NCBI RefSeq assembly: GCF_024494695.1
Contig: NZ_JANHDP010000003.1
Location: 124,001 to 188,000 of the forward strand
Direction of reading: 5' to 3'
Origin: Natronoarchaeum rubrum
GTDB taxonomy: Archaea > Halobacteriota > Halobacteria > Halobacteriales > Natronoarchaeaceae
Length of the DNA: 64,000 bases
How positions within the stretch are numbered: position 1 is the stretch's first letter; each line of letters opens with the position of its first letter. Below the pieces are notes generated by a model that ran no database searches, was not told the DNA's origin, and was given only the letters and a program-made list of their open reading frames with translations. The position numbers and the translations under genes were made by a program. Of the stretch, positions 42,736 through 50,951 are shown one piece after another.

Positions 42736-42996
42736 ATGGCGGATCGGACTTCCTACACGGACACCAAGACTCGGGACGATATCGCCGACCGGCTCCGGGA
42801 GCTCGCGGACGCGTTCGAATCCAGCGACACGACCGTTCATGCCGGCAACAAGTCGGTGCATCTGTCCCCGCCGGACTCGATCAACTACCAGATCGACATC
42901 GTCGAGCGCTCGTCGCTACTGCGCGGCGACCACGAGTCGGTCGAGATCGAACTGGGCTGGAAACCCGAGCAGCAAGATCAGGAGCCGCCGGAGTAA
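42736..42996 (+). CDS. Amphi-Trp domain protein
   Basis: 86 residues forming one amphi-Trp domain: TRDDIADRLRELADAFESSD, VHLSPPDSINYQIDIVERSS, and SVEIELGWKPEQQ with the conserved Trp near the C-terminus. The family is small, widespread in halophiles and of unknown function; it has been linked by context to phage or regulatory proteins but nothing here supports that. It ends 46 bp before the carboxyltransferase start, with a separate TATA between them. Confidence 0.85.
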   Translation: MADRTSYTDTKTRDDIADRLRELADAFESSDTTVHAGNKSVHLSPPDSINYQIDIVERSSLLRGDHESVEIELGWKPEQQDQEPPE

Positions 42997-43009
42997 CGCG
43001 ACCGGGAAA

Positions 43010-43020
43010 ACTGTTTTACC
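43010..43020 (+). promoter_or_regulatory. TATA-like element of the carboxyltransferase gene
   Basis: CTGTTTTACCG centred about 28 nt before the GTG at 43043; supports a leaderless GTG start. Confidence 0.45.
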
Positions 43021-43042
43021 GGCTCTCCGCGCACACGGTGAC

Positions 43043-44821
43043 GTGAAAGTTCGCATCGGGGCGGACGCGACCGACGACGAGGCCGCGGCCATCGCCGCGG
43101 CGCTGTCGAGCCACGTCGAGGAATCGGTGGAGGTGTACGTCGACGACGCGGCGTCGCCGTCAGCGACGCGCTCGCCGGACGAGCCATCGGATTCGCCGGG
43201 CTCGGCGACGGCGACGGGGAGCGACGGCGGCGAGGAACTCGGCCCGACGGAGCGCGAGCGACAGCTCCTCGAAGAGATCGAAGAGATCGAAGCCGGCGGG
43301 CCGGAGAAGTACCGCGAGCGCCTCGACGAACAGGGGAAGCTGTTCGTTCGGGATCGGCTCGATCTCTGGTTCGGCGAGGAGGGCGTCGGGTTCGAGGACG
43401 GACAGTTCGCTAACTTCGATGCCTGGCATCCCGACAGCCCGGACGTCGAGGAGTACGATCCGAACGATCGACTGCCCGCCGACGGGCTGTTGACCGGCGC
43501 CGCCGAGTTCGAGGGCCGGTCGCTCCACTTCATGGCCAACGACTTCACCGTGAAGGCCGGCTCGATGGCCGAGCGCGGCGTCGAGAAGTTCCTGCGGATG
43601 CAACAGCGCGCGCTCAAAAGCGGCCGCCCGGTCCTCTACCTGATGGACTCCTCGGGCGGCCGGATCGACCAGCAGACCGGCTTCTTCGCCAACCGCGAGG
43701 GGATCGGGAAGTACTACTACAACCACTCGATGCTCTCCGGTCGAGTCCCACAGATCTGCGTGCTGTACGGTCCCTGCATCGCCGGGGCGGCGTACACGCC
43801 GGTGTTCGCCGACTTCACCGTGATGGTCGAGGGAATGAGCGCGATGGCGATCGCCAGCCCGCGGATGGTCGAGATGGTCACCGGCGAGCAGATCGATCTA
43901 AACGAGCTCGGGGGACCGCGCGTCCACATGGAGGAGTCGGGCAGCGCCGACCTGATCGCGGAAGACGAGGAGCACGCCCGCGAACTGGTCGCGCAACTGC
44001 TCACGTATCTCCCGGACAACGCCGACGAGCGACCGCCGAAGTCCGAGACGGTCGCGCCCGTAAAGTCGCCGGACGGGATCGACGCCGTCGTCCCCGACCG
44101 ACCCAACGAGGGGTACGACGTGAACCGGGTGATCGAGCGCCTCGTCGACGGCGACTCCTTCTTCGAGTTGCGATCGGGCTACGGCGCCGAGATCGTCACC
44201 GGGTTCGCCCGGATCGACGGCCGACCGATCGGGATCGTCGCCAACCAGCCCGCCGAGCGCGCCGGCGCGATCTTCCCCGACGCCGCCGAGAAGGCTGCAC
44301 AGTTCATCTGGACCGCCGACGCGTACAACGTTCCGCTGCTCTACCTCTGTGACACGCCGGGCTTTATGGCCGGCTCGCAGGTCGAGAAGGAGGGTATCCT
44401 CGAACAGGGCAAACGGTTCATCTACGCCACGTCGTCTGCGACGGTGCCCCAGCAGACGGTCGTCACGCGCAAGGCCTACGGCGCCGGCATCTACGCGATG
44501 GGCGGCCCGGCGTACGATCCCGAGAGCGTGATCGCGCTCCCGTCGGGGGAGATCGGGATTATGGGTCCCGAGGCGGCGATCAACGCCGTCTACGCCAACA
44601 AACTCGCCGAGATCGACGACGAGGACGAGCGCGCGGAGCGGGAAGCCGAACTCCGGGAGGAGTATCGCGAGGACATCGACGTCCACCGCATGGCCAGCGA
44701 GGTGGTGATCGACGAGATCGTCCCGCCGAGCGAGCTGCGGGCAGAGCTGGCCGCCCGTTTCGCGTTCTACGAGGACGTCGAGAAGGATCTGCCCGACAAG
44801 AAGCACGGTACTGTACTGTAG
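43043..44821 (+). CDS. Acyl-CoA carboxylase carboxyltransferase with N-terminal epsilon-like segment
   Basis: 592 residues. About residues 70-592 are a complete biotin-dependent carboxyltransferase: the N-half oxyanion region (MDSSGGRIDQQTGFFANREG; CIAGAAYTPVFADFTVMVEG) and C-half (AAEKAAQFIWTADAYNVPLL, CDTPGFMAGSQVEKEGI, RKAYGAGIYAMGGPAYDPES). It transfers carboxyl from biotin to propionyl- or acetyl-CoA. The first 40 residues, VKVRIGADATDDEAAAIAAA - LSSHVEESVEVYVDD, look like the small acyl-CoA carboxylase epsilon subunit (TxEELAAL-like), here fused and followed by a Ser/Asp linker. The biotin carboxylase subunit is not in the window. Confidence 0.9.
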   Translation: MKVRIGADATDDEAAAIAAALSSHVEESVEVYVDDAASPSATRSPDEPSDSPGSATATGSDGGEELGPTERERQLLEEIEEIEAGGPEKYRERLDEQGKLFVRDRLDLWFGEEGVGFEDGQFANFDAWHPDSPDVEEYDPNDRLPADGLLTGAAEFEGRSLHFMANDFTVKAGSMAERGVEKFLRMQQRALKSGRPVLYLMDSSGGRIDQQTGFFANREGIGKYYYNHSMLSGRVPQICVLYGPCIAGAAYTPVFADFTVMVEGMSAMAIASPRMVEMVTGEQIDLNELGGPRVHMEESGSADLIAEDEEHARELVAQLLTYLPDNADERPPKSETVAPVKSPDGIDAVVPDRPNEGYDVNRVIERLVDGDSFFELRSGYGAEIVTGFARIDGRPIGIVANQPAERAGAIFPDAAEKAAQFIWTADAYNVPLLYLCDTPGFMAGSQVEKEGILEQGKRFIYATSSATVPQQTVVTRKAYGAGIYAMGGPAYDPESVIALPSGEIGIMGPEAAINAVYANKLAEIDDEDERAEREAELREEYREDIDVHRMASEVVIDEIVPPSELRAELAARFAFYEDVEKDLPDKKHGTVL

Positions 44822-44920
44822 CTGAGGGGGACATCTACTATTTAAAAGTCCCGATCAACTTTAATCAGGAACACAGCAGGAGGAAGTGATAGAACCCAAT
44901 TAAAATTCTGGCTTAGGGAT

Positions 44921-44929
44921 TTTATTATA
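44921..44929 (+). promoter_or_regulatory. TATA box of the AT-rich gene pair
   Basis: TTTATTATA centred 24 nt before the ATG at 44949, as for a leaderless archaeal transcript, so the island genes seem expressible in this host. Confidence 0.55.
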
Positions 44930-44948
44930 CCAGTGCTAACGATGACGT

Positions 44949-45923
44949 ATGCCACCAACAGCTCAAACGTACATATCCTCTCCTTGTGGAAGCTGGGCAG
45001 ACCCAGACACTTCTGATGTGAGTGATGAGATAGTTCCAATAGAATTTGATCAGTATCGCCTAAAGTACTTTCCAGATGCTATTAATAATCTCCATGCTAT
45101 AAAAAGGCGAAAAACCATAAAAGAGGTTGTAGATAAGTATTTGACTTACAGAAAGTACCTCTTTGATCCGTCTCCGAGTAGGATACGTGCTGAAAAGCAA
45201 ACTGCTCGTGACTTTGAGGTAACTTGGCAAAGTATCCAGGCACACATATATGATCTTTATGATCAGAATGAACCGCTTAGCGCTTTCGAGGACGATCTAG
45301 AGAGGGTTTGGGAAGCTCGACTACAGTCCTTCTCAAAGGACCAGAGGGCAATCAGGAACTGCTGTCAGAAGATTAAGAATACCTTGGAGAGTTTCTTAGA
45401 TATAGAAGCCTCGGATATCTCCTTAGACGAGATTACCTATGAAGACTTGTCTAAAGCTAATGATCTCCACCTTGTTCAATCCCCTGAGGTATTGAAATCG
45501 CTTAAATCGCTTGATGAATACTGCCAGTTTCATAATCGTGTGTCCATCAAGCCTAAAGATATCACGGGTTATGACATAGAATTTGGCAGAACTTGGAAGA
45601 AAATACTTAGTATAATCGAGAAAGACCTCAATAGGAATTCAAAAGAGGATGATGCAATCTCCCTTACTAATGACTGGGATTGTACTGAGGCATATGCAGT
45701 CTTCCCCGATGATAAGAACTACTATGAGAAGCATTCATGTAGTATCTCTATTAAATATCATAGAAATGGCAAAATGAATATAGAAGCGTGTTTGTGGCCT
45801 AGTTTTGTTAGTGAGGACAGTGTAGTGAGGCTATCAACAGAATGTGATGGTATTGGTCAGTGTAGCATCAATCTGTTTATAGTTCACTCAATTAATCAAT
45901 TCCACTCCATGGCAGGAGAATGA
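44949..45923 (+). CDS. Unknown protein of the AT-rich island
   Basis: 324 residues, not recognised. It is far less acidic than its neighbours, with many Lys, Ile, Asn and Tyr. The N-terminal part is mainly helical with charged segments (INNLHAIKRRKTIKEVVDKY; AIRNCCQKIKNTLESFLDIE), the middle contains LKSLKSLDEYCQFHNRVSIK, and the C-terminal part looks beta-rich (HSCSISIKYHRNGKMNIEAC; CDGIGQCSINLFIVHSINQF). No nuclease, helicase or methylase motif is evident. Its stop overlaps the next start (ATGA 45920-45923), so the two products probably work together. A defence, toxin or mobile-element role is possible but only inferred from composition. Confidence 0.75.
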   Translation: MPPTAQTYISSPCGSWADPDTSDVSDEIVPIEFDQYRLKYFPDAINNLHAIKRRKTIKEVVDKYLTYRKYLFDPSPSRIRAEKQTARDFEVTWQSIQAHIYDLYDQNEPLSAFEDDLERVWEARLQSFSKDQRAIRNCCQKIKNTLESFLDIEASDISLDEITYEDLSKANDLHLVQSPEVLKSLKSLDEYCQFHNRVSIKPKDITGYDIEFGRTWKKILSIIEKDLNRNSKEDDAISLTNDWDCTEAYAVFPDDKNYYEKHSCSISIKYHRNGKMNIEACLWPSFVSEDSVVRLSTECDGIGQCSINLFIVHSINQFHSMAGE

Positions 45924-46225
45924 GCAAGATGACAGACAATTCTCAAGAGGAAAGAAATCCAGAAAGCCATGAGGGATCAGTCATGATTGTCAAAGTGAGT
46001 GATAAAAAGGAGATAGAAAATCCTCTACTGGTAAAGTCTACAACCTCACCGGACACGGCTAATACAAATTCCTCACTTAACATAGTCCAAATATGTTCTA
46101 TTCTCTCTGCCGCATTTGTTGGTGCGCAAGTATTAGCCAATCCATATGATCCATTATCACTCCAAATCATAACGTCTATTTCAATAATGTCCTTTCTTGG
46201 TACGTTAAGATTGATGTTGCGATAA
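45920..46225 (+). CDS. Small membrane protein of the AT-rich island
   Basis: 101 residues. A polar N-terminus of about 50 residues (SQEERNPESHEGSVMIVKVS) is followed by two hydrophobic helices (IVQICSILSAAFVGAQVLAN; LQIITSISIMSFLGTLRLML) joined by PYDPLS. It overlaps the upstream gene by ATGA. Small two-helix membrane partners of this type are common in toxin, pore-forming and immunity modules, but no family is recognised and no function is claimed. Confidence 0.7.
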   Translation: MSKMTDNSQEERNPESHEGSVMIVKVSDKKEIENPLLVKSTTSPDTANTNSSLNIVQICSILSAAFVGAQVLANPYDPLSLQIITSISIMSFLGTLRLMLR

Positions 46226-46326
46226 GGACTTCTTCACGCGTAGAAACCATAGGTGTAATATGTTTAACCACCCTCGAAGAACCCCGTTGCCTTTCTCTTT
46301 GCCACCGGTTCAAAGTTTATTGTGCT

Positions 46327-46341
46327 TCGGCGTGACGCCGA
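46327..46341. promoter_or_regulatory. Palindrome directly before the SDR gene
   Basis: TCGGCGT-G-ACGCCGA, perfect 7-bp arms, ending 3 bp before ATG 46345 and about 10 bp after the TATA-like AGTTTATTG (46314-46322). A protein bound here would cover the transcription start. Confidence 0.45.
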
Positions 46342-46344
46342 CGT

Positions 46345-47106
46345 ATGCGACTCGATGACAAGACGGTGCTGATCACGGGATCGGGGACGGGAATCGGCGA
46401 GTCGACCGCGCTGCGCTGCGCCGAGGCGGGAGCGACGGTCGTCTCGACGGACGTCGACGCCGACGCGGCCGAGGCGACGGCGGTGTCGATCCGCGACGAC
46501 GACGGTGAGGCGACGAGCTTCGAGCTCGACGTGACCGACGGCGACCGGTTCCACGAGGTCGTCGACGAGGTCGCCGCGGAGCGCGGACTCGACGTGCTGG
46601 TCAACAACGCCGGTATCGGCCACCCGCCGTCGTCGGTCGAGGACACCGACGCTTCGGTTCGGGACTACGTCGTCGACGTGAACATCAACGGGACGTGGAA
46701 CGGCTGTCACGCCGCGCTGCCGGTGATGAAAGAACAGGGATCGGGCTCGATCATCAACATGGCGTCGGTCGGCGGGATGCTCGGCTTCCCCTACCAGTCG
46801 GTGTACGCGCTGACGAAGGCGGCCGTGATCAACTTCACCCGGGCCGTCGCCGCGGAGGCTGGTCCGGCGGGCGTGCGCGCCAACGCGGTCTGTCCCGGGT
46901 TCGTCGACACGCAGCTCACGGAGGCGTTCTTCGCGGGGCGCGAGGATCCCGAGGCCGCACGCGAGGAGATGATCGAGGACTACCCGCTCCGGCGGCTCGG
47001 CGAGCCCGAGGAGATCGCGGACTGCGTCGCCTTCCTCGCCAGCGACGCGGCGTCGTTCGTCACGGGCCACGCACTCACGGCCGACGGCGGCTATTCGAGC
47101 ACGTGA
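46345..47106 (+). CDS. SDR family oxidoreductase
   Basis: 253 residues, classical short-chain dehydrogenase. Cofactor motif TVLITGSGTGIGESTALRCA (TGxxxGIG), Asp after the second strand (VSTDVDAD) suggesting NAD preference, NNAG, catalytic Ser and YxxxK (MASVGGMLGFPYQSVYALTK) and PGFVDTQLTEAF. Similar to 3-oxoacyl-ACP reductase-like and sugar dehydrogenases; the substrate cannot be fixed. It has its own TATA and a start-site palindrome. Confidence 0.92.
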   Translation: MRLDDKTVLITGSGTGIGESTALRCAEAGATVVSTDVDADAAEATAVSIRDDDGEATSFELDVTDGDRFHEVVDEVAAERGLDVLVNNAGIGHPPSSVEDTDASVRDYVVDVNINGTWNGCHAALPVMKEQGSGSIINMASVGGMLGFPYQSVYALTKAAVINFTRAVAAEAGPAGVRANAVCPGFVDTQLTEAFFAGREDPEAAREEMIEDYPLRRLGEPEEIADCVAFLASDAASFVTGHALTADGGYSST

Positions 47107-47135
47107 CCGGCGACGCGGCGGTGTGATCGGCGGCG

Positions 47136-47759
47136 CTATGCGTCGAGCACGCCTGGGCCGCCGCCGGAGGCCTCGTACTCGGCCTGCGTGACGGTGTACC
47201 GGTGCTGGGTGATCGGCTCGCCGTTAAACGCGTCGTGGTTCCGAAGTTTGCCTTCGTGACGGCCGCCGTGGCGCTCGACGTATTTCTCGATGGCACGGCG
47301 TGACTTGTCGTTGTCAGCCCAGTGTGTGACCTCGACGACGTCGAGATCCAGCCGGTCGAAGGCCAGTTCCATCATCGCGGCGGCACGCTCGCCCGAGTAG
47401 CCCCTGCCCCAGAACCGCTTTCGGAGCCAGGTTCCGAGGGTCGCCGTTCGTCGGTCCCAGTCGATCAGGATCGCTGCAGCGCCCGCGATCTCGCCCGCAC
47501 CGTCCTCGCCTGCAGCCGGTCGAATCACGTAGTCGATCCCCCCGGCTTCGGCGATCCGCTCCTCGACCGATTCGAGGAATCCGAGCGTCTCACGGACCGT
47601 CTCGTGGGGGTCCCAGGTGAGATACTCGGTCACGTCCTCGATCCCCGGATCGGACGAGCAGAGCTCGTAGAACTCGACGGTGTCGACGTGCTCGGTCGTC
47701 AGCGGTTCGAGTACGAGGCGCTCGGTCTCGATCCTGTCGGGGAACAACTCGCCCGGCAT
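47136..47759 (-). CDS. GNAT family N-acetyltransferase (RimJ/RimL type)
   Basis: 207 residues. IETERLVLEPLTTEHVDTVE is the typical RimJ/RimL opening, with acetyl-CoA loop LGTWLRKRFWGRGYSGERAA and VVEVTHWADNDKSRRAIEKY. Acetylates protein N-termini or small amines; acceptor unknown. It converges on the SDR gene (29-bp gap) and diverges from the PH-domain operon. ATG 47759 (MPGELFPDRIETERL) gives the standard short N-terminus. Confidence 0.85.
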   Translation of the reverse strand: MPGELFPDRIETERLVLEPLTTEHVDTVEFYELCSSDPGIEDVTEYLTWDPHETVRETLGFLESVEERIAEAGGIDYVIRPAAGEDGAGEIAGAAAILIDWDRRTATLGTWLRKRFWGRGYSGERAAAMMELAFDRLDLDVVEVTHWADNDKSRRAIEKYVERHGGRHEGKLRNHDAFNGEPITQHRYTVTQAEYEASGGGPGVLDA

Positions 47760-47851
47760 GGCTTCGCGGTCTCGCGAGGCGAACAAAAAGCCACGGGTCA
47801 ACCGGTGCCCGACGGCGGGGATATTTACGGCAGGCACCCCCAGAATCCGAC

Positions 47852-48583
47852 ATGAGCGGCAACGAACCGTCGGAGACGGCGTCGAGCGGCCGGGACGACG
47901 AAACGCCGACCGACGACGATTCGGCGGACGGATCGTCCCAGACGTCCGAGGAAGCGGCGCCGGCCGACGACGAGGTAGTCGACGAACCGTCGACGAGCGG
48001 AGCCGAAGCATCCGATTTCGACGCCTCCGGCGACGTGCACGACGACGCCGAACCGAGGGACTCGATCGTCCCGGACGAGCGGGTCGCGAACGACGTGACG
48101 GCGTCGGATCTGACGATCGAGCCGCGGGGGCTGGACTCCCGCGTCCGGATCGTCTGGGTGCTCCAGGGACTGCTGTCGGCGGCGATCCTCTCGGTCATCG
48201 TCGGCGCGGTCGCGTCGTTCTTCGTCGCGGGCGCCGGCTGGATCGGGGCGGCGACGTTCGCGATCGTCGGAACGCTCGTGATGATCCACTCGATCCTTCG
48301 CTACCGGATCTGGACCTACGAGGTCCGCGAGGACGCGCTGTACCTGGAACGCGGCGTCCTGACGCGCGTGCGAACGGTCGTCCCCTACGTCCGGATCCAG
48401 CACGTCGACGCCAGCCGCGGCCCCGTCGAGCGGTCGGTGGGACTCGCGTCGTCGGTCGTCTACACCGCGGGGACGCGCGGCGCCGACGTGACGATCCCCG
48501 GGTTGACGTCCGAGCGGGCCGACGACATGCAGGAGCGGCTCAAGCAGTTGGCGATCCTCGCGGACGGTGACGACGCCGTATGA
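47852..48583 (+). CDS. PH domain-containing membrane protein (YdbS type)
   Basis: 243 residues. An acidic, disordered N-terminus of about 85 residues precedes two membrane helices (GLLSAAILSVIVGAVASFFV; AATFAIVGTLVMIHSIL) and one bacterial-type PH (DUF304) domain: YRIWTYEVREDALYLERGVL - TVVPYVRIQHVDASRGPVER - GLASSVVYTAGTRGADVTIP. Overlaps the next gene by ATGA. The pair matches YdbS/YdbT of bacteria, which sit at the membrane and affect resistance to certain stresses or peptides. Confidence 0.88.
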   Translation: MSGNEPSETASSGRDDETPTDDDSADGSSQTSEEAAPADDEVVDEPSTSGAEASDFDASGDVHDDAEPRDSIVPDERVANDVTASDLTIEPRGLDSRVRIVWVLQGLLSAAILSVIVGAVASFFVAGAGWIGAATFAIVGTLVMIHSILRYRIWTYEVREDALYLERGVLTRVRTVVPYVRIQHVDASRGPVERSVGLASSVVYTAGTRGADVTIPGLTSERADDMQERLKQLAILADGDDAV

Positions 48584-50133
48584 CGACGCTGCACCCGCTG
48601 TCGATCCCCTATCGGGCGGCCCAGCGCGTCTGGCAGTTCGTGGGCTTTCTCGTCATCTTCGCGTTCTCGGGGACGCTCCTCTCGGGCGACGGGCTGCAGG
48701 CCGCGGGGCTGCTGGGGATCGTCGGAACGCTCCTCGTCGCCGTCGTCGTCTGGGAGGTGCTGTACTACCAGCGCTTCGAGTACGACCTGACCGAGACGAC
48801 GTTCGACCTCCGGTCGGGCGTGCTCTCGACGCGCGACCGGGAGATTCCCTACCGCCGCGTTCAGAACGTCTCGATCAGCCGGAACGTGATCCAGCGCGTG
48901 CTGGGGCTCGCCGAAGTGACAGTCGAGACCGCCGGCGGGAGCTCGGCGGAGGCCCAGCTCCGGTACGTCGACGTCGACGAGGCCGATCGCCTACAGAACG
49001 AGATCGGCCGCCGAAAGCGCCTCGTCGCTCGGGACGAGACGGGCAAAGCCGACCGCGACGCGGCGTCCGACGACGAGCGCGCGGACGAGAAAGCGGATGT
49101 CGAACAGCTGTTCGCGATCTCGGACCGCGAGCTGACGATGCTGGGGCTGGTGTCGATCGACCTGCGATTCCTGCCGCTCGTGACGGTGCTGGCGCCGCTG
49201 TTCGGGCCGGCAGTCGCCGAGCAGATGTTGGTAGCCGGGCCCGCGTTCGTCGTCGCGCCGCTGGCCGCGATCGCGCTCTACGCCGTGACGGCGCTGGCCA
49301 GCGGCGTCGTCGCGGTGCTGAACTACTACGGGTTCACGCTCGTCCGGCGGGGCGACGAACTCAGGTACGACCGGGGACTGATCGAGCGCTACAGCGGGAC
49401 GATCCCGCTCGGTAAGGTCCAGACGGTGTCGATGGCCGAGAACGTCCTCCAGCGGCTCGTCGGCTACGCGTCGCTCTCGATCGAGACGGCGGGTTCCTCG
49501 CCCGGTCAGGCCGGCGGCTCGCAGTCGGCGGTCCCGCTGGCCAGGCGCGAGCGGGTGATCGACCTGGCCCAGTCGGTCGAGCGCTTCGGCGACCCGTCGT
49601 TCGAGCGCCCGCCCAAGCGCGCCCGGATGCGGTACGTCGCCCGGTACAGCATCGTTCTCGCGGTGCTGATCGGCGCGGCGTTCCTCGCCGATCGCGCGAC
49701 GACGACCCAGCTGTACTGGTACGCGCTGTTCGCCGCCGTTCCGCTGATCCCCGTCGCCGCCCACCTCAAGTGGCGCAACCTCGGCTACGCGCTCGGCGAC
49801 GATCACGTCGTGACCCGAGCGGGCTTCTGGAACCGGACGACGACCGTCGTGCCGTACTACCGTGTGCAGACGGTGCTGGACAGCCAGACGATCTTCCAGC
49901 GCCGGCGCGACCTCGCGACGCTGACGATCGACACCGCCGGCTCGCGCAGCCTCACCGGACAGGACGCCCAGGCGGTCGACATCGACGTCGGACTGGCGGC
50001 CGAGCTACGCGAGGAGGTCGCTTCGCGTCTCCAGGACTCGCTGGCCGAGCGGACGCCCGCCGAGGATCGGTTGTTCGACGTCGACGCCGCGCCCGACACG
50101 ACGTTCGACGGGACGCCGTCGCCGGGCGAGTGA
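48580..50133 (+). CDS. PH domain-containing membrane protein (YdbT type)
   Basis: 517 residues with three DUF304/PH domains separated by pairs of helices: RFEYDLTETTFDLRSGVLST - IPYRRVQNVSISRNVIQRVL; FTLVRRGDELRYDRGLIERY - PLGKVQTVSMAENVLQRLVG; and YALGDDHVVTRAGFWNRTTT - VVPYYRVQTVLDSQTIFQRR. All three keep the I/V-P-x-x-R/K-V-Q pattern. Coupled to the YdbS-like gene. Function in haloarchaea unknown. Confidence 0.9.
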   Translation: MTTLHPLSIPYRAAQRVWQFVGFLVIFAFSGTLLSGDGLQAAGLLGIVGTLLVAVVVWEVLYYQRFEYDLTETTFDLRSGVLSTRDREIPYRRVQNVSISRNVIQRVLGLAEVTVETAGGSSAEAQLRYVDVDEADRLQNEIGRRKRLVARDETGKADRDAASDDERADEKADVEQLFAISDRELTMLGLVSIDLRFLPLVTVLAPLFGPAVAEQMLVAGPAFVVAPLAAIALYAVTALASGVVAVLNYYGFTLVRRGDELRYDRGLIERYSGTIPLGKVQTVSMAENVLQRLVGYASLSIETAGSSPGQAGGSQSAVPLARRERVIDLAQSVERFGDPSFERPPKRARMRYVARYSIVLAVLIGAAFLADRATTTQLYWYALFAAVPLIPVAAHLKWRNLGYALGDDHVVTRAGFWNRTTTVVPYYRVQTVLDSQTIFQRRRDLATLTIDTAGSRSLTGQDAQAVDIDVGLAAELREEVASRLQDSLAERTPAEDRLFDVDAAPDTTFDGTPSPGE

Positions 50134-50158
50134 CCGGGCGGTCGGTCGAGCGCTTCTA

Positions 50159-50320
50159 CTAGCGGCCCCACTCGTAGACCCACCAGCTGGCGCCCAGCAA
50201 CAGCAGTCCCGCGCCGAGCGCCGACGTCGCGGGCTCCGGGATGATGAACAGCACGAATCCCACGAGGATCAACACGCCCGGCTCGATCTGGTCGAGGTTG
50301 CCCGGTGATGACAGGTCCAT
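50159..50320 (-). CDS. Small membrane protein
   Basis: 53 residues: MDLSSPGNLDQIEPGVLILV leads into hydrophobic GFVLFIIPEPATSALGAGLL and LLGASWWVYEWGR. The IIPEP-ATS break makes two short helices. Similar haloarchaeal peptides exist with the PEPATS motif. It converges on the PH operon with a 25-bp gap. No function known. Confidence 0.6.
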   Translation of the reverse strand: MDLSSPGNLDQIEPGVLILVGFVLFIIPEPATSALGAGLLLLGASWWVYEWGR

Positions 50321-50374
50321 ACGGAAGCTATCGAGGCGCTCTGCAATATGGCTAGGTGCGCGATCGGCCGACGA

Positions 50375-50391
50375 CGCGGCGTCACGCCGCG
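50375..50391. repeat. Palindrome in the gap between divergent small genes
   Basis: CGCGGCG-TCA-CGCCGCG, perfect 7-bp arms around TCA. Located in the 148-bp gap between the 53-residue and the 124-residue protein genes. Confidence 0.35.
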
Positions 50392-50468
50392 ACGAGCGAT
50401 CGGGGGCCCGCACCAGACCTACACACTGTGGCCCCGAACTCTTGCCCGCATGGACCCGACGTGTGAGT

Positions 50469-50843
50469 ATGATCGGCGCCTACACGATCGGAAAGAAGGC
50501 GGTCAAGTTCGGGTACAAGCGCTACGGCGTCCCCGGCGCGGTGGCGACCGGCGGCGCCGCGCTGGTCGGCTACGTCGCGGTCCGGCGAGCGCTAAAATCG
50601 TCCGCGAACGAGGAGAACGTCGAGTCGGCGATCGACGCCGGGGCGGTCAAATCGGCGGTCGACGAGCGGGGCCTGAGCGCCGTGACCGATCCGGGAACGC
50701 TGAACGACGCCGTCGACGAGAGTCAGCTCAGCTCGGTCATCGACGCCGACGAGGTGGCGTCCGCGGCCGGCGAGGAAACCGACGAGATGACCGGCGACGA
50801 CGCCGGCGGCGGTGACGAGGGCGACGTTTCGGATGTCCGGTAG
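50469..50843 (+). CDS. Haloarchaeal protein with N-terminal membrane-associating segment
   Basis: 124 residues. The N-terminal part MIGAYTIGKKAVKFGYKRYG - VPGAVATGGAALVGYVAVRR is basic and hydrophobic; the rest is an acidic helical tail (SAIDAGAVKSAVDERGLSAV, LSSVIDADEVASAAGEETDE). No family recognised with certainty. An in-frame GTG at 50463 is an alternative start. Confidence 0.55.
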   Translation: MIGAYTIGKKAVKFGYKRYGVPGAVATGGAALVGYVAVRRALKSSANEENVESAIDAGAVKSAVDERGLSAVTDPGTLNDAVDESQLSSVIDADEVASAAGEETDEMTGDDAGGGDEGDVSDVR

Positions 50844-50951
50844 TCGACGCCGCCGATCGGGTGAAAGCGCGCCGGCGGACCGCCGGGCGTTCGTCGGCCG
50901 CTCGCACGACCATCCTGATTTATCGTTATGGAGTGCAAATCTGTTACACGC

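Larger units (their letters stand above)
44822..46260. other. AT-rich island
   Basis: Base composition drops sharply between the carboxyltransferase stop and the SDR gene promoter: long A/T runs, codons such as ATA, AGA, TTA and AAT, and few GAC/GCC runs. Both neighbours are ordinary GC-rich haloarchaeal genes. The island carries two overlapping genes and their own promoter. No tRNA, transposase, terminal inverted repeat or obvious flanking direct repeat is visible. Confidence 0.8.

Noticed and set aside
44822..46344. Insertion sequence or integrated element at the AT-rich island
   Set aside because: No transposase or integrase motif, no terminal inverted repeats and no tRNA or flanking direct repeats were visible, so only a compositionally foreign gene pair is claimed.
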